Source: Saprospirales bacterium (GTDB lineage Bacteria; Bacteroidota; Bacteroidia; Chitinophagales; Saprospiraceae). Taken from it: a stretch of DNA of 6,968 nt. The stretch covers positions 1 to 6,968 of the forward strand of contig JAHEAS010000182.1 in the NCBI GenBank assembly GCA_024642645.1, given 5' to 3'. The notes beneath the pieces were generated by a model. It ran no database searches and had not been told where the DNA came from. It worked only from the letters and a program-made list of their open reading frames with translations. Positions 1-5,967 of the stretch are shown piece by piece. The translations under genes and the position numbers were made by a program. Position 1 is the stretch's first letter; every line of letters begins with the position of its first letter.

Positions 1-354
1 AACAATCCCCCCAGTTTTTACACTTCCCACCATTATGAAGTCTGTAAGTACTACTCCCTCAACGAACATACTGCTGTGCCCGATGTACTGATTATCAGTA
101 CCTTAGCTTGGAAGCGGCTCACGCCACAGGAGCAAGAGTGGCTGCAGGAGGCAGCGGACGAGGCCACCATTTTCCAAAGAAAGCTTTGGCAAGAAGCGGA
201 GCAGCAAGCACTGGATGCCGTGCAAAAAGCGGGTGTTGAGGTTATCCGTCCCGACAAATCCCTGTTCGTGGAGCGCACGAAGGGGATGTTGGAGGAATAT
301 GGAAAAGACCCGGTGATGCGGGGGCTGATTGAAAGAATACAAGCCGTACGTTGA
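1..354 (+). CDS. dctP: TRAP transporter substrate-binding protein, DctP family (C-terminal part)
   Basis: This is the C-terminal 117 residues of a periplasmic solute-binding protein of a TRAP transporter, which captures an organic acid and delivers it to the DctQM membrane complex. The frame is open from base 1, so the gene begins outside the window; the GTG at 76 is an internal valine codon, not a start. The fragment opens with NNPPSFYTSHHYEV, matching the conserved ENNPPSFY-type segment of DctP proteins near the ligand site, and continues with PDVLIIS, then the amphipathic C-terminal helices typical of the family (LTPQEQEWLQEAADEA and onward). The stop is TGA at 352-354. It is followed by dctQ and dctM in the same orientation, which confirms the assignment. 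The substrate cannot be read from this fragment; C4-dicarboxylates or sugar acids are the usual options. Confidence 0.93.
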   Translation, partial: NNPPSFYTSHHYEVCKYYSLNEHTAVPDVLIISTLAWKRLTPQEQEWLQEAADEATIFQRKLWQEAEQQALDAVQKAGVEVIRPDKSLFVERTKGMLEEYGKDPVMRGLIERIQAVR

Positions 355-365
355 TGGAGATTGGT

Positions 366-457
366 AAATTAGGGTGGGCCGCTACCCCAATTCCCCAATT
401 CCCTAATTCCCTAATTCCCCAATTCCCTAATTCCCCAATTCCCCAATTCCCTAATTT
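366..457. repeat. 8-bp tandem repeat array flanked by 9-bp inverted repeats, between dctP and dctQ
   Basis: Eight consecutive 8-bp units occupy 389-452, each AATTCCCC or AATTCCCT (order C,T,T,C,T,C,C,T in the last base). A further CCCC precedes them at 385-388 and a partial AATTT follows at 453-457. A perfect 9-bp inverted repeat brackets the array: AAATTAGGG at 366-374 and CCCTAATTT at 449-457. The array ends 6 bases before the dctQ start codon, so no Shine-Dalgarno sequence is present there. The complementary (template) strand is a run of GGG/GGGG tracts separated by 4-5 bases, which satisfies the usual G-quadruplex pattern. No spacers are present, so this is not a CRISPR array. Whether the same unit recurs elsewhere in the genome cannot be judged here. 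Confidence 0.95.
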
Positions 458-463
458 CAAACT

Positions 464-937
464 ATGAAATCAACCATAGACAAATACCTCGCATACCTGC
501 TCGTTTTCCTGATGGCAGTCATCACCCTCGATGTGTTATGGGGTGTGTTTACCCGCTATGCGCTCGAAAGCCAGGCTGGTTGGACGGAGGAGCTTGCCCG
601 CTTTCTGCTCATCTGGATAGGGATGTTGGGGGCGGCTTATGCTTCAGGTCAAAAAATGCACCTCGCCATTGACTTGCTTTCCATAAAACTCCGTCCGAAG
701 GCACAGGCAAGGCTCTTCATTTTCATCAACTTGCTCGTGGCCTGTTTTGCACTGACGGCCATGGTCGTCGGTGGGCTGCGGCTGATGTACATCACACACA
801 CGTTGGGGCAGACCTCAGCAGCGATGCGGATACCGATGGCTTTGGTTTATTTGGCGATTCCGCTGGCTGGTTTGCTGGTGTTTTTTTATAAAATAAATGA
901 TTTGCGCAGCCCAAAAGGACTGCCAACTGCCAACTGA
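464..937 (+). CDS. dctQ: TRAP transporter small permease, DctQ family
   Basis: This 157-residue inner-membrane protein is the small permease subunit of a TRAP transporter and works with DctM and the DctP binding protein. Four hydrophobic segments are visible at about residues 8-30, 44-62, 84-107 and 122-142, the normal DctQ topology. The family signature lies between the first two: W40-TEELARF followed by WIGMLGAA (51-58), then the HLAIDLL loop (66-72). The length is typical. ATG 464 is chosen because the signature and first membrane helix follow directly and the only thing upstream is the repeat array. No Shine-Dalgarno sequence is present. The last five residues, LPTAN, and the TGA stop are encoded by the ACTGCCA repeat at 919-950, so the natural C-terminus may have been altered by that repeat. 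dctM starts 14 bases after the stop. Confidence 0.95.
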   Translation: MKSTIDKYLAYLLVFLMAVITLDVLWGVFTRYALESQAGWTEELARFLLIWIGMLGAAYASGQKMHLAIDLLSIKLRPKAQARLFIFINLLVACFALTAMVVGGLRLMYITHTLGQTSAAMRIPMALVYLAIPLAGLLVFFYKINDLRSPKGLPTAN

Positions 938-950
938 CTAACTGCCAACT
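919..950. repeat. 7-bp ACTGCCA repeat across the dctQ stop and up to the dctM start
   Basis: The heptamer ACTGCCA occurs at 919-925, 926-932 and 941-947, with a degenerate ACTGACTA at 933-940 and a partial ACT at 948-950. The array encodes the last residues of DctQ, contains its TGA stop (935-937) and ends two bases before the dctM ATG. It is unrelated in sequence to the 8-bp array at the previous junction of the same operon. Confidence 0.85.
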
Positions 951-951
951 C

Positions 952-2238
952 ATGGAAATCCTCATCCTCGTTCTCGCCTTCCTTCTCCTCCTCGCCATTG
1001 GTGTGCCGATAGCCTGGAGCATCGGCATCAGCAGCCTTTGCACCATGCTGGTAAGTATTCCGGCACTGCCCGCCTTCACGACTGTGGCGCAGCGCATGGG
1101 CACGGGTTTGGACAGCTTTGCGCTGCTCGCCATTCCGTTTTTCATCATCGCCGGAGAAATTATGAACCGGGGCGGCATCGCCCGGCGGCTGGTGGATTTT
1201 GCAAAAACGCTGGTCGGTTCGCTACCCGGCGGTCTGGCACACGTCAACATCATGGCGGCGATGCTCTTTGGAGCCATTTCTGGTTCAGCAGTGGCGGCGG
1301 CGAGTGCCATTGGCAGCATCATGGGGCCAGCGATGGAAAAGGAGGGCTACACCAAGCAATTTGGCGCCGCAGTGAACATCGCTTCCTCGACCACTGGGCT
1401 GGTCATTCCGCCGAGCAATATCCTCATTGTGTACTCACTGGCGAGCGGCGGCGTGAGCATTGCGGCACTGTTTCTGGCGGGCTATATTCCAGGCATTTTG
1501 ACTGGTTTTTTCTTGATGGTGGTGGCAGGTTTTTGGGCAAAATGGAAAAAATTTCCGGTGGGGGAGCGCAGCAAATTGGGGCAAGTGGTGCGCAGTTTTA
1601 TCGCTGCTTTACCCAGTTTGTCGTTGCTGGTGGTGGTGATAGGCGGCATCGTCGCAGGTGTTTTTACCGCAACGGAAGCTTCGGCGGTAGCGGTGGTGTA
1701 TTGCCTTGGGCTGGCGTTTTTTTACCAAGAAATAACCTGGAAAGATATTTCCCCCATCTTGCTGCGTTCCGCAGGCACAACGGCCATCGTCATGCTGCTT
1801 GTTGCGACCTCCATGAGCATGTCGTGGATTATGGCCTTTGAAAATATCCCCCAAAACATGACAGATTTGATGCTCTCCATCAGCGATAACAAAATCGTCA
1901 TTTTGCTCATCATCAACCTGCTTTTACTGTTTGTCGGGGTTTTCATGGACATGACACCGGCAGTGCTCATTTTTACCCCCATCTTTTTACCGGTGGTAAA
2001 ATCGCTGGGTGTTGACCCGACGCATTTCGGGATTATCATGGTGATGAACCTTTGTATCGGGCTTTGTACTCCGCCCGTTGGTTCGGTACTTTTTGTCGGT
2101 GTCGGGGTGGCTGGTACGACCATCCAGAAAGTAGTGAAACCCTTGCTGCCATTGTTCGCTGCCATGCTCGTGGCGTTGCTGCTTGTGACGTTTGTGCCGG
2201 AACTGAGTTTGTGGCTGCCGGGAGTGTTTGGTTTTTGA
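952..2238 (+). CDS. dctM: TRAP transporter large permease, DctM family
   Basis: This 428-residue integral membrane protein is the large, transport-catalysing subunit of the TRAP system; the family couples substrate import to a sodium gradient. It is hydrophobic throughout, with roughly a dozen membrane segments. Family landmarks visible are PFFIIAGEIMNRGGI (62-76), the first internal repeat with GSAVAAASAIGSIMGPAMEKEGY (111-133), IPPSNILIVYS (152-162), GVFTATEASAVAVVY (236-250), and in the second half MDMTPAVLIFTPIFLPV (332-348) and NLCIGLCTPPVGSVLFV (366-382). These paired segments are the inverted-repeat halves that carry the substrate and ion sites in this family. Length is normal and no frameshift is seen. 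ATG 952 starts directly on the first hydrophobic helix. No Shine-Dalgarno sequence precedes it because the spacer is repeat; translation is probably coupled to dctQ, whose stop lies 14 bases upstream. Confidence 0.97.
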   Translation: MEILILVLAFLLLLAIGVPIAWSIGISSLCTMLVSIPALPAFTTVAQRMGTGLDSFALLAIPFFIIAGEIMNRGGIARRLVDFAKTLVGSLPGGLAHVNIMAAMLFGAISGSAVAAASAIGSIMGPAMEKEGYTKQFGAAVNIASSTTGLVIPPSNILIVYSLASGGVSIAALFLAGYIPGILTGFFLMVVAGFWAKWKKFPVGERSKLGQVVRSFIAALPSLSLLVVVIGGIVAGVFTATEASAVAVVYCLGLAFFYQEITWKDISPILLRSAGTTAIVMLLVATSMSMSWIMAFENIPQNMTDLMLSISDNKIVILLIINLLLLFVGVFMDMTPAVLIFTPIFLPVVKSLGVDPTHFGIIMVMNLCIGLCTPPVGSVLFVGVGVAGTTIQKVVKPLLPLFAAMLVALLLVTFVPELSLWLPGVFGF

Positions 2239-2338
2239 AAGTTAGTTTTTCACCCTCATTTTCATTTATCAGACCAGGGCCTTTCATGGTACGCTATCGC
2301 AATGCTTGAGCTTGTTGGCGAGTATTGCATTGAAAACA

Positions 2339-2372
2339 ATAAGCGGTGGCCTGTTGCCAGACCACCGCTTAT
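2339..2372 (-). terminator. Intrinsic terminator hairpin between convergent dctM and katG
   Basis: A perfect 11-bp stem, ATAAGCGGTGG at 2339-2349 and CCACCGCTTAT at 2362-2372, encloses a 12-base loop. Read on the minus strand the stem is followed by TGTTTTC, a modest T-rich tail, 52 bases after the katG stop codon. On the plus strand it is followed by CAATTTATTA, which is a poorer tail, so it may terminate dctM transcripts only partly. The symmetric stem between convergent genes suits a bidirectional terminator. A weaker 8-bp hairpin with one G-U pair lies next to it at 2299-2328. Nothing else is recognisable in the 185-base gap 2239-2423. Confidence 0.75.
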
Positions 2373-2423
2373 CAATTTATTACGATGTGGTTACTGCTTG
2401 AGCAATGACCGACTTCGCTGAAA

Positions 2424-4661
2424 TCAGGCCAAGTCGAAACGGTCGAGGTTCATCACCTTGTTCCAAGCTGCCACAAAATCCTTCACGAACTGCTCTTCAG
2501 AATCACCGCATGCATACACTTCGGCGATAGCCCGAAGCTCTGAGTTTGAACCAAAGATGAGGTCAACACGGGTGCCGGTCCACTTAGGTTTGCCGGTTGC
2601 ACGGTCACGCCCTTCAAACACGTCATCGGCTTCCGAAGTCGCCTTCCAGGTCGTACCCATATCGAGTAAGTTGACGAAGAAGTCATTGGTCAGCGTCTCG
2701 GGACGCTTGGTGAAGACACCATGTTGGGACTGCCCGAAGTTCGCATTAAGGGCACGCATACCGCCGACGAGTGCCGTCATCTCAGGTGCTGTCAGGGTCA
2801 TCAGTTGTGCCCGGTCAACCAGCATTTCCTCAGCTGAGGCACTGTGTTTAGCTTTCAGGTAATTGCGGAAACCATCAGCAACTGGCTCAAGGACGGCGAA
2901 GGATTCTACATCAGTCTGCGCTTGCGAGGCATCGGTGCGGCCGGGCGTGAAGGGAACCTTCACATCATGGCCAGCCTTTTTAGCTGCCTGCTCGATGCCT
3001 GCACATCCGCCCAGAACAATCAAATCGGCGATGGAAGCCATCTTGCCACCTGACTGCGTACTGTTGAATTCCTTTTGGATGCCCTCCAGCTTCTGCAGCA
3101 CGGTTGCCAGTTGAGCCGGGTTGTTAGCTTCCCAATTCTTCTGTGGTGCCAAACGAATGCGTGCGCCATTGGCGCCGCCCCGTTTGTCGGAACCACGGAA
3201 CGTTGAAGCTGAGGCCCAAGCGGTGGATACCAATTGGGAAACGGAGAGCCCGGAAGCTAGGATTTTACCTTTCAGGGCAGCGATGTCCTGGTCGTCAATC
3301 AGTTTGTGCGTAACGGCTGGGGTAGGGTCTTGCCAAATCAGCTCTTCCTTTGGTACTTCTGGGCCGAGGTAGCGGGCGATTGGCCCCATGTCACGGTGCG
3401 TCAGTTTGAACCAAGCACGAGCGAAAGCATCTGCGAACTCGTCTGGGTTTTCGTGAAAGTGCTTTGAAATTGGTGCGTAAATCGGGTCCATTTTCAAGGC
3501 CATGTCAGCTGTGGTCATCATCAGGTTTTCCCGCTTCGATGGGTCGTGGGCAGCCGGTGCGGTACTTCCATCGGATACTACCGTAGGTTTCCATTGATGT
3601 GCGCCAGCCGGGCTTTTCGTCAATTCCCAATCATAGCCAAACAATACGTCAAAATAGGAATTGTCCCACTTCGTTGGCGTAGGTGTCCAAGCACCTTCAA
3701 CGCCACTGGTAATTGTGTAAGCTCCATTCCCAGTACCGAATGTATTTTTCCAACCTAAACCTTGTTCTTCAATGCTTGCTCCTGCTGGTTCTCTTCCAAC
3801 GTATTTGCCTGGGTCAGCGGCACCGTGTGCTTTGCCAAATGTGTGGCCACCAGCAACAAGTGCGACCGTCTCTTCATCATTCATCGCCATGCGGCCAAAG
3901 GTCTCACGAATGTCATGAGCGGATGCAAGCGGATCAGGATTGCCGTTTGGGCCTTCTGGGTTTACGTAAATCAGACCCATCTGCACGGCACCAAGGGGAT
4001 TTTCGAGCTCCCGGTTTCCGGTGTAACGCTTGTCGCCAAGCCACTCCGTTTCAGCCCCCCAATAGATGTCTTGTTCGGGCTCCCAAATGTCTTCACGGCC
4101 ACCAGCGAAACCAAAGGTCTCAAAGCCCATCGATTCCAGGGCGCAGTTGCCAGCCAGAATCATCAGGTCTGCCCAAGAGATTTTCTTGCCGTATTTCTGT
4201 TTGACTGGCCAGAGCAGCAAGCGTGCCTTGTCGAGGTTCCCATTATCTGGCCAGCTGTTGAGCGGGGCAAAGCGCTGTGAGCCAGAACCTGCACCACCAC
4301 GGCCGTCAGCGATACGGTAAGTACCTGCGCTGTGCCACGCCATCCGAATGAAGAATGGCCCATAATGGCCATAGTCGGCTGGCCACCAGTCTTGGGAGTT
4401 AGTCATCAGCTCGAAGATATCTTTCTTAACCGCAGCAAGGTCGAGTGATTTAAAAGCTTCAGCGTAGCTGAAATCCTTGCCCATTGGGTCAGACAGGGAG
4501 GATTGTTGGCGGAGGATGTTCAACTTCAACTGGTTCGGCCACCAGTCACGGTTTGAAGTGCCAGCACCAGCAGTGTGCTTCAACGCCCCACCCATAAAGG
4601 GGCATTTGCCTGCACCGTTGGCATTTTCTGCAGATGTGTTCGTACTGTTTTTGTTATCCAT
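2424..4661 (-). CDS. katG: Catalase-peroxidase KatG
   Basis: This 745-residue haem enzyme breaks down hydrogen peroxide by both catalase and peroxidase reactions and protects against oxidative stress. The N-terminal catalytic domain has the distal residues Arg106, Trp109 and His110 in RMAWHSAGTYR, Asp139 in SWPDN, and the proximal haem ligand His273 in GGHTFGKAHG. The covalent Met-Tyr-Trp adduct needed for catalase activity is predicted from Trp109, Tyr232 (GLIYVNPEGP) and Met258 (FGRMAMND); the 26-residue Tyr-Met spacing is that of known KatG. Trp325, Asp386 and the mobile Arg423 (THRDMGP) are also at the expected places. The C-terminal half (from about 435) is the degenerate second peroxidase domain that lacks haem but is needed for folding. 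Length is usual and the frame is intact. No secretion signal is seen, so it is cytoplasmic or released non-classically. ATG 4661 is followed by KCPF-MGG, a common KatG opening. It converges with the TRAP operon. Confidence 0.98.
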   Translation of the reverse strand: MDNKNSTNTSAENANGAGKCPFMGGALKHTAGAGTSNRDWWPNQLKLNILRQQSSLSDPMGKDFSYAEAFKSLDLAAVKKDIFELMTNSQDWWPADYGHYGPFFIRMAWHSAGTYRIADGRGGAGSGSQRFAPLNSWPDNGNLDKARLLLWPVKQKYGKKISWADLMILAGNCALESMGFETFGFAGGREDIWEPEQDIYWGAETEWLGDKRYTGNRELENPLGAVQMGLIYVNPEGPNGNPDPLASAHDIRETFGRMAMNDEETVALVAGGHTFGKAHGAADPGKYVGREPAGASIEEQGLGWKNTFGTGNGAYTITSGVEGAWTPTPTKWDNSYFDVLFGYDWELTKSPAGAHQWKPTVVSDGSTAPAAHDPSKRENLMMTTADMALKMDPIYAPISKHFHENPDEFADAFARAWFKLTHRDMGPIARYLGPEVPKEELIWQDPTPAVTHKLIDDQDIAALKGKILASGLSVSQLVSTAWASASTFRGSDKRGGANGARIRLAPQKNWEANNPAQLATVLQKLEGIQKEFNSTQSGGKMASIADLIVLGGCAGIEQAAKKAGHDVKVPFTPGRTDASQAQTDVESFAVLEPVADGFRNYLKAKHSASAEEMLVDRAQLMTLTAPEMTALVGGMRALNANFGQSQHGVFTKRPETLTNDFFVNLLDMGTTWKATSEADDVFEGRDRATGKPKWTGTRVDLIFGSNSELRAIAEVYACGDSEEQFVKDFVAAWNKVMNLDRFDLA

Positions 4662-4675
4662 ATTTTGATTAATTT

Positions 4676-4705
4676 TTTGGCAAACATAATAGTTAACTTG
4701 CCAAA
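4676..4705 (-). promoter_or_regulatory. katG promoter -7 element inside an inverted repeat (candidate operator)
   Basis: On the minus strand, TATGTTTG (complement of 4681-4688) fits the Bacteroidota -7 consensus TAnnTTTG exactly and lies 19 bases upstream of the katG ATG, predicting a very short leader. It overlaps the start-proximal arm of a perfect 8-bp inverted repeat, TTTGGCAA-N14-TTGCCAAA, spanning 4676-4705. A dyad overlapping the -7 element is a typical site for a repressor or a redox-responsive regulator. The matching -33 TTTG is not at the usual spacing: the only nearby TTTG is just 13 bases upstream, within the other dyad arm. The regulator is unknown. Confidence 0.5.
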
Positions 4706-4867
4706 TTGTTTACTGATTTATCTCATTTTACCTTTGATGGCATCTATTAAGTTTATGTGCGTTTAGTGGCATGAGTGTCCCGATAATTGGAAAAGGCAAT
4801 TGCTCCCACCCTTTCATTTCAACGTTTGCTCCGCTCAGCGAGAACCACAATTTTAGCGCATTGGCCC

Positions 4868-4909
4868 TAAAAAATGCGGGGTTAACGGGAACAATCCCAT
4901 TAACCCTGC
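4868..4909 (-). terminator. Rho-independent terminator of the lipoprotein gene
   Basis: A 15-bp stem pairs 4876-4890 with 4895-4909 around a four-base loop, with one A-C mismatch and one G-U pair. Read on the minus strand it is followed at once by ATTTTTT (complement of 4869-4875), the classic U-tract. It lies 32 bases after the stop codon of the gene at 4942-5649 and should separate it from katG. On the plus strand no T-run follows. Confidence 0.88.
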
Positions 4910-4941
4910 CTCGCTGTTGCAAGCACTGTTGGTGCAGCAAA

Positions 4942-5649
4942 TCATTGAGCTGTATAGAAATTGATTTGAGGCGGACCTTCCACCCCGGCGCTCATCATCA
5001 ACTGTTTCTTCGCCTCAGAGGCAATGGCTGCTTTCCCTTTGGCCATATCCGTCACAACAAAGGAAATGAGCACCAGGTTTGGGTCGTCAACGCCCCGTGC
5101 CAGCGCACGGTCCACAAAGCCGTCTCCTGCACGAGCAGCCGTACCTTCCTCATCATACACTTTTAGCCATGCATCAAAGTCCTTGACCCGGTGGGTGATG
5201 ATTACCCTGTCCGGTGTGGCAGCTGGATTCTCGTTGAACCGGATGGTGTTGTAGAAAGTAATCTCTGGGACGCCCGTGACGCCTCCATTCTGCATGGCCT
5301 CCTTCAGTCCAGGTGAGGTTGTGAAATCCTTGGCTTTTTGCAGATTGGCGGCCTTCATGGATACAAATACCAGGTTCGGGTTGTCTTTGTCCCGCATAAT
5401 GGAAAGCGGTGTAAGTTCAGTGTCGGTCCTTGCTTGGGCATTGGCGTCGAATGCAGCCTTCCACTTGGCAAAGTCGGCTACCGTATGCTTGACGACCACG
5501 GCTGAAAACAAAGTAGCGGGTGCGGGTACGGCAGTTGTTTCAGCAGCGGGTTCTGTCGTGGCTTCTTTCGGTTCGCCTCCACAGGCGGAAAGGAAAATGG
5601 CGAAAAGCGTAGCCAGTAAAAGGTTTGGAAAATTGTGTTTGAAATTCAT
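4942..5649 (-). CDS. Lipoprotein with two tandem copies of a dimeric alpha/beta-barrel-like domain
   Basis: This 235-residue protein has a lipoprotein signal: a hydrophobic segment at 9-20 followed by the lipobox LSAC, with Cys23 as the predicted lipidated residue, then a low-complexity Ala/Thr/Glu/Pro linker (26-45). The rest is two similar domains, at about 49-134 and 147-233. Matching landmarks are HTVADFAKW (55-63) with HRVKDFDAW (153-161), DNPNLVFVSM (89-98) with DDPNLVLISF (188-197), and PEITFYN (128-134) with PQINFYT (227-233), a constant offset of 98-99 residues. The beta-alpha-beta pattern and HxVxDFxxW opening resemble small ferredoxin-fold proteins of the antibiotic-biosynthesis-monooxygenase/dimeric barrel type, so one chain may form by itself the barrel that others form as dimers; this is inferred. 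No catalytic residues can be named and the function is unknown. ATG 5649 is chosen because the signal peptide starts there; no Shine-Dalgarno is present. It has its own terminator, so is probably monocistronic. Confidence 0.85.
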   Translation of the reverse strand: MNFKHNFPNLLLATLFAIFLSACGGEPKEATTEPAAETTAVPAPATLFSAVVVKHTVADFAKWKAAFDANAQARTDTELTPLSIMRDKDNPNLVFVSMKAANLQKAKDFTTSPGLKEAMQNGGVTGVPEITFYNTIRFNENPAATPDRVIITHRVKDFDAWLKVYDEEGTAARAGDGFVDRALARGVDDPNLVLISFVVTDMAKGKAAIASEAKKQLMMSAGVEGPPQINFYTAQ

Positions 5650-5967
5650 ATTGCTTCAATTTAGAGTGGTGAAAAAATCGAGTTGATGTTTAGGGACGAA
5701 ATTGCTTGTTTTATAAAAAGGACAGGTTCATCGATGGGTTTGGTCTAAAACTGTCAAATCTTAAAAGAAGAAAAAAATTAACTTGGGCAGACTGGCGGAA
5801 TAGCAGATAATTTGTCACGCTAAGCTACGACAAATTCCATAGCCTGCGAAATAAGTTGTCAATTCAATTTGTTCGACACTTTTTGTAAACACATCGCTAC
5901 AACGGCTGATGTAGTTTTTGTCAGACCCCGGAAACCTTCTTCCATGATTTCTATACGGGTTGATACT
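5650..5967. other. Intergenic gap between trkH and the lipoprotein gene
   Basis: This 318-base gap should hold the end of the trkH transcript and the promoter of the lipoprotein gene. No coding sequence was recognised on either strand. The visible structure is the inverted repeat at 5809-5836. A near-match to the -7 consensus on the minus strand (TAAGATTTG, complement of 5755-5763) has one base too many and is about 105 bases from the start codon, so no promoter is called. No convincing trkH terminator is seen. Confidence 0.55.
5809..5836. repeat. 8-bp inverted repeat in the trkH-lipoprotein gap
   Basis: AATTTGTC at 5809-5816 and GACAAATT at 5829-5836 form a perfect 8-bp inverted repeat with a 12-base spacer. 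There is no T-run after it on either strand, so it is not an obvious terminator. It lies about 160 bases upstream of the lipoprotein start and about 130 bases after the trkH stop, and could be a regulator site or an RNA hairpin. Confidence 0.5.

Larger units (their letters stand above)
4662..4941. other. Intergenic gap between katG and the lipoprotein gene
   Basis: This 280-base gap contains the katG promoter region and dyad (4676-4705) next to katG and the lipoprotein gene terminator (4868-4909) at its other end. Between them, about 4710-4865, no gene, RNA gene or clear repeat was recognised. Open frames that cross this stretch have no family resemblance and overlap the neighbouring terminator or gene, so they are treated as chance. 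Confidence 0.6.

Noticed and set aside
389..452. Array of short repeats as a CRISPR
   Set aside because: The units are 8 bp, directly contiguous and without spacers; it is a simple tandem repeat.
792..1322. Minus-strand open frame across dctQ and dctM
   Set aside because: It is antisense to two clear TRAP permease genes and has a composition expected of a shadow frame.
1038..1841. Long alternative open frame (267 codons) on the + strand
   Set aside because: It lies wholly inside dctM in another frame, is rich in His, Arg and Gly with no membrane pattern, and has no family resemblance; dctM explains the region.
2303..2403. Direct repeat TGCTTGAGC at 2303-2311 and 2395-2403
   Set aside because: Two copies of a 9-mer flanking a terminator without further similarity are too weak to call an attachment site or insertion scar.
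3713..4280. Two plus-strand open frames over 160 codons inside katG
   Set aside because: Both are antisense to a conserved, full-length katG and show no recognisable domains.
4681..4708. Complete -33/-7 Bacteroidota promoter for katG
   Set aside because: The -7 element matches, but the only nearby TTTG is 13 bases upstream instead of about 19-20, so only the -7 part is called.
4771..5166. 131-codon plus-strand open frame starting in the katG-lipoprotein gap
   Set aside because: It runs through the terminator stem and then antisense through the 3' end of the lipoprotein gene; no domain or start signal supports it.
5755..5763. Minus-strand TAAGATTTG as the lipoprotein promoter
   Set aside because: It has one base too many between TA and TTTG and lies about 105 bases from the start codon.
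5891..5913. Plus-strand hairpin CTACA-N8-TGTAG followed by TTTTT as a terminator
   Set aside because: The stem is only five base pairs and no plus-strand gene ends nearby; on the minus strand, where trkH ends, no T-run follows.
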